Counted from the stretch's first letter, positions 49,045 to 59,256 are shown. The stretch is 64,000 nt of DNA from Halogranum gelatinilyticum (GCF_900103715.1 NZ_FNHL01000001.1:973295-1037294); one strand, 5' to 3'. Notes: a model not told the origin generated them from the letters alone. Translations and numbers: made by a program.

Positions 49045-50031
49045 ATGACTGAAAGTGTCCGAAGCTTTAGTGGCCAGCGTACCCGCGCACACGAGGAAGA
49101 GACAGAGTCCGAGGAGGCCTCGGACTCCGAACAGCTACGCTGCCCGGAGTGCGGAGGACAGCTGAACGCCGACACGTCCCACGGTGAGACGGTCTGTCAG
49201 GACTGCGGCCTCGTCGTCGACGAGGACGAGATCGACCACGGTCCCGAGTGGCGCGCGTTCGACTCCAAGGAGAAAGACGAGAAGTCCCGCGTCGGCGCGC
49301 CGACGACGAACATGATGCACGACAAGGGACTGTCGACCAACATCGGCTGGCAGGACAAAGACGCCTACGGCAACTCCCTGTCCAGCCGCCAGCGCGAGAA
49401 GATGCAGCGGCTCCGGACGTGGAACGAGCGGTTCCGCACCCGCGACTCCAAGGAGCGCAACCTCAAGCAGGCACTCGGCGAGATCGACCGCATGGCGAGC
49501 GCGCTCGGTCTTCCAGACAGCGTCCGCGAGACGGCGTCGGTCATCTACCGCCGTGCGCTTGACGAGGATCTGCTCCCCGGCCGTTCCATCGAGGGTGTCG
49601 CCACCAGCTCCCTCTACGCGGCGGCTCGACAGGCCGGGACGCCGCGGAGCCTCGACGAGATTACGAGCGTCTCCCGCGTCGACAAAGACGAGATCGCCCG
49701 GACGTACCGCTACGTCGTCCGCGAACTCAAACTGGAGATCCAGCCCGCCGACCCCGAGAGCTACGTCCCGCGGTTCGCCAGCGACCTCGAACTCTCCGAC
49801 GAGTCGGAACGTCGCGCCCGCCAACTGCTGCAGAACGCAAAAGAACAGGGCGTCCACAGCGGGAAGTCGCCGGTTGGCCTCGCCGCTGCCGCCGTCTACG
49901 CCGCGTCGCTCCTGACCAACGAGAAGGTCACGCAAAGCGAGGTATCCGACGTCGCCAACATCAGCGAAGTCACCATCCGAAACCGCTACCACGAGCTGCT
50001 CGAAGCCGAAGAAGGCGTCCAGATGCCCTAA
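49045..50031 (+). CDS. tfb: Transcription initiation factor IIB (TFB)
   Basis: A 328-aa basal factor bridging TBP/TATA and RNA polymerase. The N-terminal zinc ribbon uses Cys33, Cys36, Cys51 and Cys54. The B-finger/linker contains RVGAPTTNMMHDKGLSTNI. Two cyclin-fold repeats follow at about residues 135-225 and 235-320. The C-terminal recognition helix is in SEVSDVANISEVTIRNRY, for BRE contact. The first 30 residues are an acidic extension. Haloarchaea have several TFBs; which one this is cannot be told. Confidence 0.96.
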   Translation: MTESVRSFSGQRTRAHEEETESEEASDSEQLRCPECGGQLNADTSHGETVCQDCGLVVDEDEIDHGPEWRAFDSKEKDEKSRVGAPTTNMMHDKGLSTNIGWQDKDAYGNSLSSRQREKMQRLRTWNERFRTRDSKERNLKQALGEIDRMASALGLPDSVRETASVIYRRALDEDLLPGRSIEGVATSSLYAAARQAGTPRSLDEITSVSRVDKDEIARTYRYVVRELKLEIQPADPESYVPRFASDLELSDESERRARQLLQNAKEQGVHSGKSPVGLAAAAVYAASLLTNEKVTQSEVSDVANISEVTIRNRYHELLEAEEGVQMP

Positions 50032-50064
50032 TCGGTCGGCCGTTTCGCTCGGTGCCGCTCTTTC

Positions 50065-50208
50065 TCACTCGCTTCGCAACACGCGCACGCCATCGGGGAC
50101 TGTAACAGTTCTCTCGTCGCCCGAGAGGTCGATCTCGATCCGTCCGACGACACCTTTCGCGGGGACTGTCCGCTTGACGGTGCCGTCTCTGATGATTATT
50201 TTACCCAT
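50065..50208 (-). CDS. Small 47-aa protein of unknown function
   Basis: The frame begins MGKIIIRDGTVKRTVPAKG and ends RVLRSE. Its short strands (GRIEIDLSGDERTVTV) suggest a small beta sheet. It is convergent with tfb, and its ATG lies 120 nt from the divergent Nudix gene. Codon use is GC-ending and residue content is protein-like. I do not recognise the family. Confidence 0.55.
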   Translation of the reverse strand: MGKIIIRDGTVKRTVPAKGVVGRIEIDLSGDERTVTVPDGVRVLRSE

Positions 50209-50328
50209 GGTTGGCCTTGGAGGGATTCCCAGCGGCTGTTCTCACCGCCGTGTTGTAAGTGTTACTTCGATAACCATTCTCGACACCAAGCCGCAACCTG
50301 CAAACCCCCACCGTCCGGACCGACCAGT

Positions 50329-50808
50329 ATGGAGACGACTCGCCACATCACCGCGACAGTCTACATCGTCAACGACGGTGCGACCGCCCTCCACCACCAC
50401 GACCGCCTCGGCATCCGAGTCGCCCCTGGAGGCCACGTCGACCGCGACGAACTTCCGCACGAAGCTGGCATCCGCGAAGTCAGAGAGGAGACCGGTCTGG
50501 ACGCGACGCTCGTCGCCGACGTCGCCGACGTCGACGCCCCCGACGGCGAGCCGCTTCCGCAGCCGGCGCACATGATGCTCTACGACATCAACGTCCACGA
50601 GGACGGCCGCGTCGGCCACCAGCACATCGACCACGTCTACTTCGCCCGCGTCGAGGCCCGCGACATCGACCCCGACGGCGACGACGAGGAGGGGCCTGAG
50701 GCGTGGGACTGGTACACCCGTGAGGACCTACAGACGAGCGACGTCGACCCCGACACCGTCCAGATCGGCATCGAGGCTATCGAGACGGTCGGCCAGCGAT
50801 TCGACTGA
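50329..50808 (+). CDS. Nudix hydrolase
   Basis: A 159-aa Nudix enzyme hydrolysing nucleoside diphosphates linked to another moiety. The Nudix box fits perfectly: Gly35, Glu41, then REVREETGL at residues 49-57, giving the metal-binding glutamates. The substrate is unknown. A short DLGPDGDDEEG-like acidic loop lies near residue 115. It is a single gene with a start at METTRHITA. Confidence 0.92.
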   Translation: METTRHITATVYIVNDGATALHHHDRLGIRVAPGGHVDRDELPHEAGIREVREETGLDATLVADVADVDAPDGEPLPQPAHMMLYDINVHEDGRVGHQHIDHVYFARVEARDIDPDGDDEEGPEAWDWYTREDLQTSDVDPDTVQIGIEAIETVGQRFD

Positions 50809-50926
50809 AGCTTTAGATACGAAGACGCTGCCACCCCCGCTATGTCCTGACGAGCAACCGCGTAGCGGCCTGCGGTCGTGCGACACACCGCTTCGCCTTC
50901 CTCCTTCGTCGCCTGCTCGCCCACCC

Positions 50927-52003
50927 TCACTCTTCGCAGAGCGACCGGATGTACTGGCCGACGTGGTCGTCCATTCGGCGTTTGAAGCCCGCCTGTCGCG
51001 CCAGCCGGTCCAGTTCGCGCGCGGCGTAGGTCCCGTACTGGACGGCCTTCTTGTCCGCCGTCCGCACTGACTCGGGGAGGACGCCGTCGGCCGCCCGTCG
51101 GAGGGCGATCTTCCGCTCGTCGTCCGTCGCCAACAGCTCCGGCGGGAGCCGGAGTGCCGCCGAGACGACCCGGTCGTGCAACAGCGGTGCGACGGGTTCG
51201 ACGCCCGCCGCACGGAGAGCCAACACGTCACGTTCCAACTGGTCCGGGAGCGTGGCGACGACTTCGCGCGTCGCCCCGCGAACCGTGTCAGCGTCGACGC
51301 GGTGGTCGTCGGCGGGGTCGACAACTTTCGAGTAGCCCCCGAACAGCTCGTCGGCACCCTGCCCGACAGCGAGGCGGTCGTAGCCGTCCTCGCTCGCTCG
51401 CTCGGCCGTGAGATACAGCGGCAGCGCGATCTGGATGTCCATCGGGTTGTCGCGGCCAGTCGCCGCGACCAGCTCCGGGACCGCCCGTTCGAGCGCGGCG
51501 TGGGTCAGCTCGACGACCCGGAGTTCGCGATCCATCGCGTCCGCTGCGTCCCGCGCAGCAGCGACGTCGTGGCTCCCTTCGAACCCGGCTACGTAGAGCG
51601 GCGCGTCCGGGACACCTGCCGCGACGAGTCCTGAGTCCACACCGCCGGAGAACGCGACTGCCAGTCCGTCGTCGTCGACGTCGCGGACGCTGGTCAGCAC
51701 CGCGTCACGGACGGCAGCGAGTGCCTCACCCGAGGCTGCTGCGTCCGGGTCGGGGAGCGTCCAGACCAGCTCGTCGCCGTCGCTGTCGCGGACGGTGCCC
51801 GGTGGGACTCGAGAAGGGTTCTCAAGGTCTGTCAAGTCGGTACTCCAGGTCTTGTGGTCGTCTCCGTCGGAGAAGAGCGGCTGTCGGCCGAGCACGTCGC
51901 GAACGAGTCGCCCGTCGAGTTCACCGGCGAAGCCAGCCGTACCCGGCAGTGGGTCGCCCGACTCGAGTGCGGCGCGGACGGCCGCCGCGTCGGCACCGAA
52001 CAT
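50927..52003 (-). CDS. Asparagine-synthetase-like ATP-pyrophosphatase domain protein
   Basis: A 358-aa protein with the C-terminal synthetase domain of asparagine synthetase B. The PP-loop is AFSGGVDSGLVAAG (SGGVDS at 119-124), and GQGADELFGGY at about residue 210 matches the second nucleotide-loop motif. The N-terminal part is shorter than a full class II glutaminase, and the protein begins MFGADAAAV, so the essential Cys2 nucleophile is missing. It therefore probably uses free ammonia or another amine. The start at 52003 touches the stop of the PHP gene; the pair is likely one operon. Confidence 0.85.
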   Translation of the reverse strand: MFGADAAAVRAALESGDPLPGTAGFAGELDGRLVRDVLGRQPLFSDGDDHKTWSTDLTDLENPSRVPPGTVRDSDGDELVWTLPDPDAAASGEALAAVRDAVLTSVRDVDDDGLAVAFSGGVDSGLVAAGVPDAPLYVAGFEGSHDVAAARDAADAMDRELRVVELTHAALERAVPELVAATGRDNPMDIQIALPLYLTAERASEDGYDRLAVGQGADELFGGYSKVVDPADDHRVDADTVRGATREVVATLPDQLERDVLALRAAGVEPVAPLLHDRVVSAALRLPPELLATDDERKIALRRAADGVLPESVRTADKKAVQYGTYAARELDRLARQAGFKRRMDDHVGQYIRSLCEE

Positions 52004-52686
52004 CACAAGATGTTGTAGAGACCGTGTTTCATGCGTCGTTTCGCGCCGCCAGCGGCCTGCCGGACGCTGATATGCCACGGCGTCCGCGAGCCGACGTAGC
52101 TGGTCTGCCCGTCGACGATGGCGTCGAGGATCGCGTCGGCGTCGCGTTCGTCGGTCGCGACCTCGGTGACCGCCTGGCCGACCATCTCGCTGATGTGAGC
52201 GTCGCTGCCGGCGGTCATCGGCAACTCGCGTCGTTCGGCGAACTTTTCGGCCTTGCGGTTCGCGAGGCCGGTCAGGAGTCGAGAGTTGTAGACTTCGATG
52301 GCGTCGGCGTTCGCCAGCTGGTCGCGGCTGATGTGGGGGGCGACGCCGTGGCGGGACTTCTGGAACGGATGGGGGACGACGGCGACGCCGCCCTGCTCCC
52401 AGATGCGGTCGAGCGTCTCGTCGAACGAGAGCCCTGCAGGGACGAGTTCGTCGATGCCGAGCGCGAGCACGTGGCCCGCGGCACTCGTGACCTCCATCCC
52501 GGTGATGCCGACGAGTCCGTAGTCGGCGGCTCGTTCGGCGGCTTCGAGACTCGCGTCGATCTCGTCGTGGTCGGTGACGGCAATCGCGTCGAGACCCACC
52601 GCTGCTGCCTGTTCTAAGAGCAGCTCGACCGGGTCACGCCCGTCGTACGACAGCGACGAATGCGTGTGCAACTCGACCGATAACAC
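52003..52686 (-). CDS. PHP domain phosphoesterase
   Basis: A 227-aa PHP-fold metal-dependent phosphoesterase. Metal ligands are in VELHTHSSLSYDG (His7, His9), AVTDHDEI (Asp, His, Asp at about 38-40), VVPHPFQKSRHG and TAGSDAHISEMVG. This matches the stand-alone PHP/histidinol-phosphatase-like proteins or RNase AM-type enzymes. The substrate is unclear. It is the first gene of a two-gene unit with the asparagine-synthetase-like protein. Confidence 0.9.
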   Translation of the reverse strand: MLSVELHTHSSLSYDGRDPVELLLEQAAAVGLDAIAVTDHDEIDASLEAAERAADYGLVGITGMEVTSAAGHVLALGIDELVPAGLSFDETLDRIWEQGGVAVVPHPFQKSRHGVAPHISRDQLANADAIEVYNSRLLTGLANRKAEKFAERRELPMTAGSDAHISEMVGQAVTEVATDERDADAILDAIVDGQTSYVGSRTPWHISVRQAAGGAKRRMKHGLYNIL

Positions 52687-52788
52687 GAGCGGTGGTTGGC
52701 ACTACCCGTTAAAAAGCCCCGCGGTCTGCGCGGGCGTCAGTGGATACACCGGGAGATGTCTCCGAATCTACAGAGTCAGGTGGATGCC

Positions 52789-52986
52789 TTACCGGTCTGC
52801 GGCGATGCTCGGAAGAATGATGAGTACGGTCAGCGCGACAGCGGCGGCGACGCCGACTCCGTACAGTACGACGGGGGACCCTGCACCGTGGAGCTGCAGT
52901 TCGTGTAGGACTTCCGGCGCGATGATACCGAGTCCACCGATGGCGAGCAACAAGCCGATTCCCCCCCAGATGACTGATTCGTCCAT
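52789..52986 (-). CDS. Small two-helix membrane protein
   Basis: A 65-aa protein with hydrophobic helices at about residues 5-25 and 39-62, joined by a short loop. The start MDESVIWGG and the stop fit a compact gene with GC-ending codons. It is not recognised. It runs divergently from purL, with about 160 nt between starts. Confidence 0.6.
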   Translation of the reverse strand: MDESVIWGGIGLLLAIGGLGIIAPEVLHELQLHGAGSPVVLYGVGVAAAVALTVLIILPSIAADR

Positions 52987-53145
52987 TGGTGGATGCTGAT
53001 ACGACCGAGCGTGTTATGTGTACCGGATTGTCGGAGTCGCCGACCCCGTCCACTGGCTCTCGAATTTCCGCTCTGTCCGACTCGTAGTATACACGAGTGT
53101 GCACATAGAAAAGCATTAACAGCACCTCTTTCAACAGGAAGGTGA

Positions 53146-55269
53146 ATGAGCCTACCCGACACGGACTACGACCTCATCCACGACGAACTCGGTCGGGAGC
53201 CGACACCTGCCGAGGACGTCCTGTTCGAGAACCTCTGGAGCGAACACTGCGCCTACCGCTCCTCGCGCCCGCTTTTGTCGGCGTTCGACTCCGAAGGCGA
53301 GCAGGTCGTCATCGGTCCGGGTGACGACGCGGCGGTCGTCGCGGTCCCGCTCCACGACGGCGACGACGAGACCTACATCACGTTCGGCATCGAGAGCCAC
53401 AACCATCCCTCCTACGTCGACCCGTTCGACGGCGCGGCGACGGGCGTCGGCGGCATCGTCCGCGACACGCTCTCGATGGGTGCCTACCCCATCGCGCTCG
53501 CCGACTCGCTGTACTTCGGTGACTTCGACCGCGAACACTCGCGGTATCTCTTCGAGGGCGTCGTCGAGGGTATCAGCCACTACGGCAACTGTATCGGTGT
53601 CCCCACCGTGGCAGGCAGCGTCGACTTCCACGAGGGTTACGTCGGCAACCCGCTCGTCAACGTCGCCTGTGTCGGCCTGACGACGCCGGACCGCCTCGTC
53701 ACCGCAGAGGCACAGGAGGCTGGCAACAAGCTCGTCCTCGTCGGCAACGCGACGGGCCGTGACGGCCTTGGTGGTGCCTCCTTCGCCAGCGAGGACCTCG
53801 CCGAGGACGCCGAGACCGAGGACCGCCCGGCCGTCCAGGTCGGCGACCCCTACACGGAGAAACTGCTCATCGAGGCCAACGAGGACCTCATCGACGAGGG
53901 CCTGATCCTCTCCGCCCGTGACCTCGGCGCGGCCGGTCTCGGCGGAGCCTCCAGTGAACTCGTCGCCAAGGGCGGCTTCGGGGCCGACATCGACCTCGAA
54001 CGTGTCCACCAGCGCGAGCCGAATATGTCCGCCCTCGAAATTCTGCTCGCCGAGTCCCAAGAGCGGATGTGCTACGAGGTCGCTCCCGACGACGTCGACC
54101 GCGTGGCCGAAGTCGCCGAAAAGTACGACCTCGGCTGCTCGGTCATCGGCGAGGTCGCCGAGGGCAACTACGTCTGTACCTTCGACGGCGAGGTCGTCGT
54201 CGACGTGCCGCCGGAGTTCCTCGCCGAGGGCGCGCCGATGAACGACCTCGACGCCGAGACCCTCGAACCGCAGGAGCGTGCCCTCCCCGACGCCGAGTTG
54301 GCCGAGGCGTTCGAGGCCGTCGTCGGCAGTCCGACCACGGCGTCCAAGCGCTGGGTCTACCGGCAGTACGACCACGAGGTCGGCGTCCGGACGAGCGTGG
54401 GTCCGGGTGACGACGCGGCCATCGTCGCCCTCCGCGAGGCGGGGACGGGTCTCGCCCTGTCGTCGGGTGCCAACCCCAACTGGACGAGCGCGAACCCCTA
54501 CGAGGGTGCCCGCGCCGTCGCCCTGGAGAACGCGACCAACATCGCCGCGAAGGGCGCGACGCCGCTCACCGCCGTCAACTGCCTCAACGGCGGCAACCCC
54601 GAGAAGCCCGAGGTCTACGGCGGCTTCAAGGGCATCGTCGACGGGCTGGCGGATATGTGCCGGACGCTCTCGACGCCCGTCGTCGGCGGCAACGTCTCGC
54701 TCTACAACGACTCCGTCTCCGGCCCCATCCCGCCGACGCCGACGCTGGCGATGGTCGGCACGAAGGCGGGCTACGAGGCCCCACCCGCTACGTTCGCGGG
54801 CGAGGGGACGCTGCTCCTCGTCGGCGAGGCGGGCGGCGCGCTCGGCGGCTCGGAGTATCTCGCGAAAACGGGCGGGACGGACCGCTTCCCCGGTCTGCCC
54901 GCGAACCCGGCGGCCGTCGTCGAAGCGCTCGCCGACGTCGCCAACGACGAGTCGACCCTCGCCACGCACGACGTGAGCCACGGCGGTCTCGCAGTCTCGC
55001 TCGCAGAGATGGTCACCGCCGACTCCGGTGCCGAGGTCGAACTCGCCGACGAGATCGCGCTGTTCGACGAGACGCCCGGCCGCGCGGTCGTCGAGACGAC
55101 GGACCCCGACGCAGTCTACGAGGCCTTCGACGGCGTCGCCCCCGTGACGGAACTCGGGTCGGCGACGAGTGATGGGGAACTGACGCTCACGGTCGGCGGC
55201 GAGGAACTCGGCTACGACGCCGCCGCGATTGCGGACCTTCGAGACGTCATCGAGCGCGAACTGGAGTAG
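53146..55269 (+). CDS. purL: Phosphoribosylformylglycinamidine synthase subunit PurL
   Basis: PurL (small type, 707 aa) makes FGAM from FGAR with ATP and ammonia delivered by PurQ/PurS, which are not in the window. Motifs are [13 protein letters not shown] near residue 30, and [21 protein letters not shown] at about 85-105 (described by position; His and Glu at the active site). Two PurM-like halves are present, the second starting near residue 400 with [12 protein letters not shown]. The promoter must be in the AT-richer 52990-53140 interval. Confidence 0.96.
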   Translation: MSLPDTDYDLIHDELGREPTPAEDVLFENLWSEHCAYRSSRPLLSAFDSEGEQVVIGPGDDAAVVAVPLHDGDDETYITFGIESHNHPSYVDPFDGAATGVGGIVRDTLSMGAYPIALADSLYFGDFDREHSRYLFEGVVEGISHYGNCIGVPTVAGSVDFHEGYVGNPLVNVACVGLTTPDRLVTAEAQEAGNKLVLVGNATGRDGLGGASFASEDLAEDAETEDRPAVQVGDPYTEKLLIEANEDLIDEGLILSARDLGAAGLGGASSELVAKGGFGADIDLERVHQREPNMSALEILLAESQERMCYEVAPDDVDRVAEVAEKYDLGCSVIGEVAEGNYVCTFDGEVVVDVPPEFLAEGAPMNDLDAETLEPQERALPDAELAEAFEAVVGSPTTASKRWVYRQYDHEVGVRTSVGPGDDAAIVALREAGTGLALSSGANPNWTSANPYEGARAVALENATNIAAKGATPLTAVNCLNGGNPEKPEVYGGFKGIVDGLADMCRTLSTPVVGGNVSLYNDSVSGPIPPTPTLAMVGTKAGYEAPPATFAGEGTLLLVGEAGGALGGSEYLAKTGGTDRFPGLPANPAAVVEALADVANDESTLATHDVSHGGLAVSLAEMVTADSGAEVELADEIALFDETPGRAVVETTDPDAVYEAFDGVAPVTELGSATSDGELTLTVGGEELGYDAAAIADLRDVIERELE

Positions 55270-55366
55270 CGTCGTTGTCCGCGGGTTTCTGGCTTTTTCA
55301 CCGACGTCCGCGAGAGCAGCTGCTCGTGGTGCGGAGCGAGTGTGTCGAGAAATACTGTAATGCCGT

Positions 55367-55519
55367 TCAGCCGAGCAGCAGCGGCACGCCGAAGACGAGG
55401 ACGATGCCGACGAGGGCGACGGCGATGCCCGTGCCGACCTGGCTCGTCGTGAAGTCCTGCATCGGTGCGGTCACTCGCCACTCTCCGTCGTCGTCACCGT
55501 GGTGGTCGTGGTCGTCCAT
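55367..55519 (-). CDS. 50-aa membrane protein (haloarchaeal DUF7550-like)
   Basis: The frame begins MDDHDHHGDDDGEWRVT, with an acidic, histidine-rich head. It continues APMQDFTTSQVGTG and ends in one transmembrane helix (residues about 29-49). The PMQDFTxSQVGxG pattern recurs in small haloarchaeal proteins that I recall as a DUF family; the exact number is from memory and should be checked. It is convergent with purL and divergent from the alpha-glucosidase. Confidence 0.65.
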   Translation of the reverse strand: MDDHDHHGDDDGEWRVTAPMQDFTTSQVGTGIAVALVGIVLVFGVPLLLG

Positions 55520-55582
55520 GTGACACGGTGAGTGTCGCCGCAACTAAAATACTCCTAAACCACTGGGGCGTGAGACCTCCCC

Positions 55583-57376
55583 ATGGACAGTGCAGACATC
55601 GACCGCAACTGGTGGAAAGAGGCGGTCGTCTACCAGGTCTACCCCCGCAGTTTCAACGACACCGACGGCGACGGCGTCGGCGACATCCCCGGCATCATCG
55701 AGAAGCTCGACTATCTCGAGGACCTCGGGGTCGACGTTATCTGGCTCAATCCGGTCTACGAGTCGCCCAACGCCGACAACGGCTACGACATCGCCGACTA
55801 CCAGTCCATCATGAGCGAGTTCGGGACGATGGCCGACTGGGAAGAGTTGTTGGACGGTCTCCACGACCGGGGCATCAAGCTCATCATGGACCTCGTGGTC
55901 AACCACACTTCCGACGAACACGAGTGGTTCGTCAAGTCCCGCGCGGACGAGGGGGACTTCCGCGACTACTACATCTGGCGCGAGGGCCGGACGGACGTCG
56001 ACGGCTGGACGGGCGACCTCGGACCCGACGACGAGGCCCCGCCGAACGAGTGGGGGTCGTTCTTCGGCGGTCCCGCCTGGGAGTACGACGAGGAGGTCGG
56101 CAAGTGGTATCTCCACATCTTCGACGTGAAACAGCCCGACCTCAACTGGGAGAACGAGGCGGTCCGCGAGGAGGTCTTCGAGATGATGGAGTGGTGGCTG
56201 GAGCAGGGTATCGACGGCTTCCGGATGGACGTCATCAACCTCATCTCCAAGCCGCCGAGCGTCACCGACAACGACCCGCCGCTACCTGACGACTTCGGCG
56301 CGACGTTCAACGGGCCGAAGATCCACGAGTACATCGGCGAGATGGGCGACCGCGTCCTCTCGGAGGACCTCCTGACGGTCGGCGAGATGGTCGGCGACGT
56401 GTCGATGGACGACGCCCGCCAGTACGTCGGCCGCGACGGCGACGGTCTCAGTATGCTGTTTCACTTCGACCACATGCTCTTGGACCGCGGCGGCGACCTC
56501 TGGCAGTACCACGGCTACGACCTGACCGACCTGAAGGGCGTCTTCCGCCACTGGCAGAAGGGGCTGGAGGGCGACGGCTGGAACTCGAACTACCTCAACA
56601 ACCACGACCAGCCGCGGATGGTCTCGCGCTTCGGCGACGACGGCGAGTACCGCGTCGAGTCCGCGAAACTGCTCGGGACGCTGCTCCACACGCTCCACGG
56701 GACGCCCTACGTCTATCAGGGTGAGGAGATCGGCATGACCAACTACCCCTTCGAGAGCCTTGACGACTTCCAGGACGTCGACACGCTCAACCCCGTGAGC
56801 AACGCCATCGACGAGGGCGTCATCGAGAGCTTCGAAGCCGAGAAGGAGAGCATCTCGATGCTGAGCCGCGACAACGCCCGGACGCCGGTCCAGTGGTCCG
56901 GCGACGAGGAGCACGGCGGCTTCACCGACGGCGAGCCGTGGCTCGGGGTCAACCCCAACTACGACGAGATCAACGTCGCCGACGCCCGCGCCGACTCCGA
57001 GTCGGTCTGGCACTACTACAAGGAACTCATCGCGCTCCGCGACGACTCGGAGCACAAGGACCTCATCGTCTACGGCAGTTACGACGACCTCTGGCCGAGC
57101 CACACCGACCTCTGGGCCTACACGCGTACGCTCGACGACGACCGTCTGCTCGTCGTGTTGAACTTCACGAGCGAGACCCAGGAGTTCCGCCTGCCCCGTG
57201 CCGAGGAGACGCACGCCGCGGGCGACTACCGCGACGACCTCCCGCTGCACGCCGGCGAAGTTCCGGACCTCGACACCGAACTGGTCATCGCCAACTACGA
57301 CGTCGACGACGCCGACTCGGACCCCACCGAGTTCGACCTCCGGCCGTGGGAGGCGCGGGTCTACCGACTGTCGTAG
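55583..57376 (+). CDS. GH13 alpha-glucosidase (oligo-1,6-glucosidase type)
   Basis: A 597-aa cytoplasmic GH13 enzyme without signal peptide. Conserved regions: DLVVNHTSDEH at 103-113, GFRMDVINL with nucleophile Asp216, TVGEMVG with acid/base Glu268, and NNHDQPR with Asp342. The Val after the nucleophile Asp is the residue associated with alpha-1,6 rather than alpha-1,4 specificity in this subfamily. The C-terminal beta-domain ends WEARVYRLS. A close paralog follows 136 nt later, so both may share regulation. Confidence 0.92.
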   Translation: MDSADIDRNWWKEAVVYQVYPRSFNDTDGDGVGDIPGIIEKLDYLEDLGVDVIWLNPVYESPNADNGYDIADYQSIMSEFGTMADWEELLDGLHDRGIKLIMDLVVNHTSDEHEWFVKSRADEGDFRDYYIWREGRTDVDGWTGDLGPDDEAPPNEWGSFFGGPAWEYDEEVGKWYLHIFDVKQPDLNWENEAVREEVFEMMEWWLEQGIDGFRMDVINLISKPPSVTDNDPPLPDDFGATFNGPKIHEYIGEMGDRVLSEDLLTVGEMVGDVSMDDARQYVGRDGDGLSMLFHFDHMLLDRGGDLWQYHGYDLTDLKGVFRHWQKGLEGDGWNSNYLNNHDQPRMVSRFGDDGEYRVESAKLLGTLLHTLHGTPYVYQGEEIGMTNYPFESLDDFQDVDTLNPVSNAIDEGVIESFEAEKESISMLSRDNARTPVQWSGDEEHGGFTDGEPWLGVNPNYDEINVADARADSESVWHYYKELIALRDDSEHKDLIVYGSYDDLWPSHTDLWAYTRTLDDDRLLVVLNFTSETQEFRLPRAEETHAAGDYRDDLPLHAGEVPDLDTELVIANYDVDDADSDPTEFDLRPWEARVYRLS

Positions 57377-57512
57377 TCGCCCCCGTCCGTCCCCGCGACT
57401 GCCGCGAGAGAGTCCTGTCAACTCGACGCCCTCTCCGTGTTTTCGTGTCCCGACGTCACACGGCCGTCGCCGAACCGATGAACCAAAGGAAACTCACGAG
57501 CGAGTTCCACCA

Positions 57513-59246
57513 ATGACTGAAGCCGACATCGACCGCCAGTGGTGGAAGGAGGCGGTCGTCTATCAGATCTATCCGCGGAGTTTCAAGGACACCGACGGCG
57601 ACGGCGTCGGCGACCTGCCGGGTATCGTCGACGAACTCGACTATCTCTCCGACCTCGGCGTCGACGTCGTCTGGCTCAACCCCGTCTACGAGTCACCGGG
57701 CGCGGACAACGGCTACGACATCGCCGATTACCGCGCCATCGACGACCAGTTCGGCGATATGGGCGACTGGGAGGACCTCTTGGAGGGGCTGCACGACCGC
57801 GACATCAAACTCATCATGGATCTCGTGGTCAACCACACCTCCGACGAGCACGAGTGGTTCGTCGAGTCGCAGAAGTCACGGGACAACCCTTACCGCGACT
57901 ACTACATCTGGCGGGAGGGTCGCCCGGCCGAGGAGGCCGAGTACGAGTGTGACGAGGGTCCCGATGGCGAGGTGCCGCCGAACAACTGGCAGTCCTTCTT
58001 CGGTGGTCCCGCCTGGAGCTACGACGAGCGGACCGAGGAGTGGTATCTCCACATCTTCGACGAGAAGCAGCCCGACCTGAACTGGGAGAACCCCGCGGTT
58101 CGTAAGGAAATCTACGACATGATGACCTGGTGGCTGGAGAAGGGCATCGACGGCTTCCGGATGGACGTCATCAACCTCATCTCCAAGCCCGCCGACCTTG
58201 CCGACGGCGCGGACCCCGAGGCACTCGTCGTCGGCGCGGACCGCTTCATGAACGGGCCGCGCATCCACGAGTTCCTCTCGGAGATGCACGAGGAGGTCCT
58301 GGCGGACTACGACGCGATGACGGTCGGCGAGATGGCTGCCATCGACGCCGAGCAGGCTCGCGAGTACGCCCGCGACGGGATGAACATGGCCTTTACCTTC
58401 GACCACGTCCGGCTCGACTTCGGCCCGAACGGCCGCTGGAGCCACGGCGAGTTCACCCTGCCCGAGTTGAAGGGCGCGATGACCTACTGGCAGGAGAGCC
58501 TCGGCGACGAGGGCTGGAACGCGGTCTTCCTCGGCAACCACGACGAACCCCGCATCGTCTCGCGGTTCGGCAACGACGAGGCGTACCGCGTCGAGTCCGC
58601 GAAACTCCTCGCGACGCTCCTCAACACGCTCCAGGGCACGCCCTACATCCTCCAGGGCGACGAATTGGGGATGACCAACTACCCCTTCGAGAGCCTCGAC
58701 GAGGTGCGCGACGTCGACACGCTCAACAACGTCCGCGTCGCCCGTGAGCGCGGCCAGTTCACGGACGACGCCGAGATGCTGGACCTCGTCCGCCAGCGCA
58801 GTCGTGACAACGCCCGGACGCCGATGCAGTGGTCCGGCGAGGAGACACACGCGGGGTTCACCGACGGCGAGCCGTGGATTCCGGTCAATCCGAACTACCA
58901 GGCCGTCAACGTCGCCGACGCCCGCGCCGACGCCGAGTCGGTCTGGCACTACTACCGGCGCGTCGTCGACCTGCGACACGGCTCGGACCTCCTGACCTAC
59001 GGCGACTACCAGCTCTACCTGCCGGACCACGAGGAGCTGTGGGTCTACACGCGGACCCTCGGCGACGACACGGTGCTCGTCGTGTTGAATTTCTCGGACG
59101 CCGAGACGACGTTCGAGCCGCCCGCAGACTTCGTCGGTCGGGACGCCACGCTACTCGTCGGCAACTACGACGTTGAGGGTGCTGTCGACACCGTCGAATC
59201 CACGACCCTCCAGCCGTGGGAAGCGCGGGTCTACGACTTGGACTGA
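57513..59246 (+). CDS. GH13 alpha-glucosidase, tandem paralog
   Basis: A 577-aa GH13 enzyme closely similar to the preceding gene. The nucleophile is Asp218 in GFRMDVINL, the acid/base Glu273 in TVGEMAAID, and the transition-state Asp lies in GNHDEPR. The substrate-side loop between them differs (NPYRDYYIWREGRPAEE and GADRFMNGPRIHEF), suggesting a distinct substrate. It also begins with the same DIDRQWWKEAVVYQ. The ATG at 57513 is preferred over an in-frame extension that reads into the preceding gene. Confidence 0.92.
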   Translation: MTEADIDRQWWKEAVVYQIYPRSFKDTDGDGVGDLPGIVDELDYLSDLGVDVVWLNPVYESPGADNGYDIADYRAIDDQFGDMGDWEDLLEGLHDRDIKLIMDLVVNHTSDEHEWFVESQKSRDNPYRDYYIWREGRPAEEAEYECDEGPDGEVPPNNWQSFFGGPAWSYDERTEEWYLHIFDEKQPDLNWENPAVRKEIYDMMTWWLEKGIDGFRMDVINLISKPADLADGADPEALVVGADRFMNGPRIHEFLSEMHEEVLADYDAMTVGEMAAIDAEQAREYARDGMNMAFTFDHVRLDFGPNGRWSHGEFTLPELKGAMTYWQESLGDEGWNAVFLGNHDEPRIVSRFGNDEAYRVESAKLLATLLNTLQGTPYILQGDELGMTNYPFESLDEVRDVDTLNNVRVARERGQFTDDAEMLDLVRQRSRDNARTPMQWSGEETHAGFTDGEPWIPVNPNYQAVNVADARADAESVWHYYRRVVDLRHGSDLLTYGDYQLYLPDHEELWVYTRTLGDDTVLVVLNFSDAETTFEPPADFVGRDATLLVGNYDVEGAVDTVESTTLQPWEARVYDLD

Positions 59247-59256
59247 TCATTCACCC

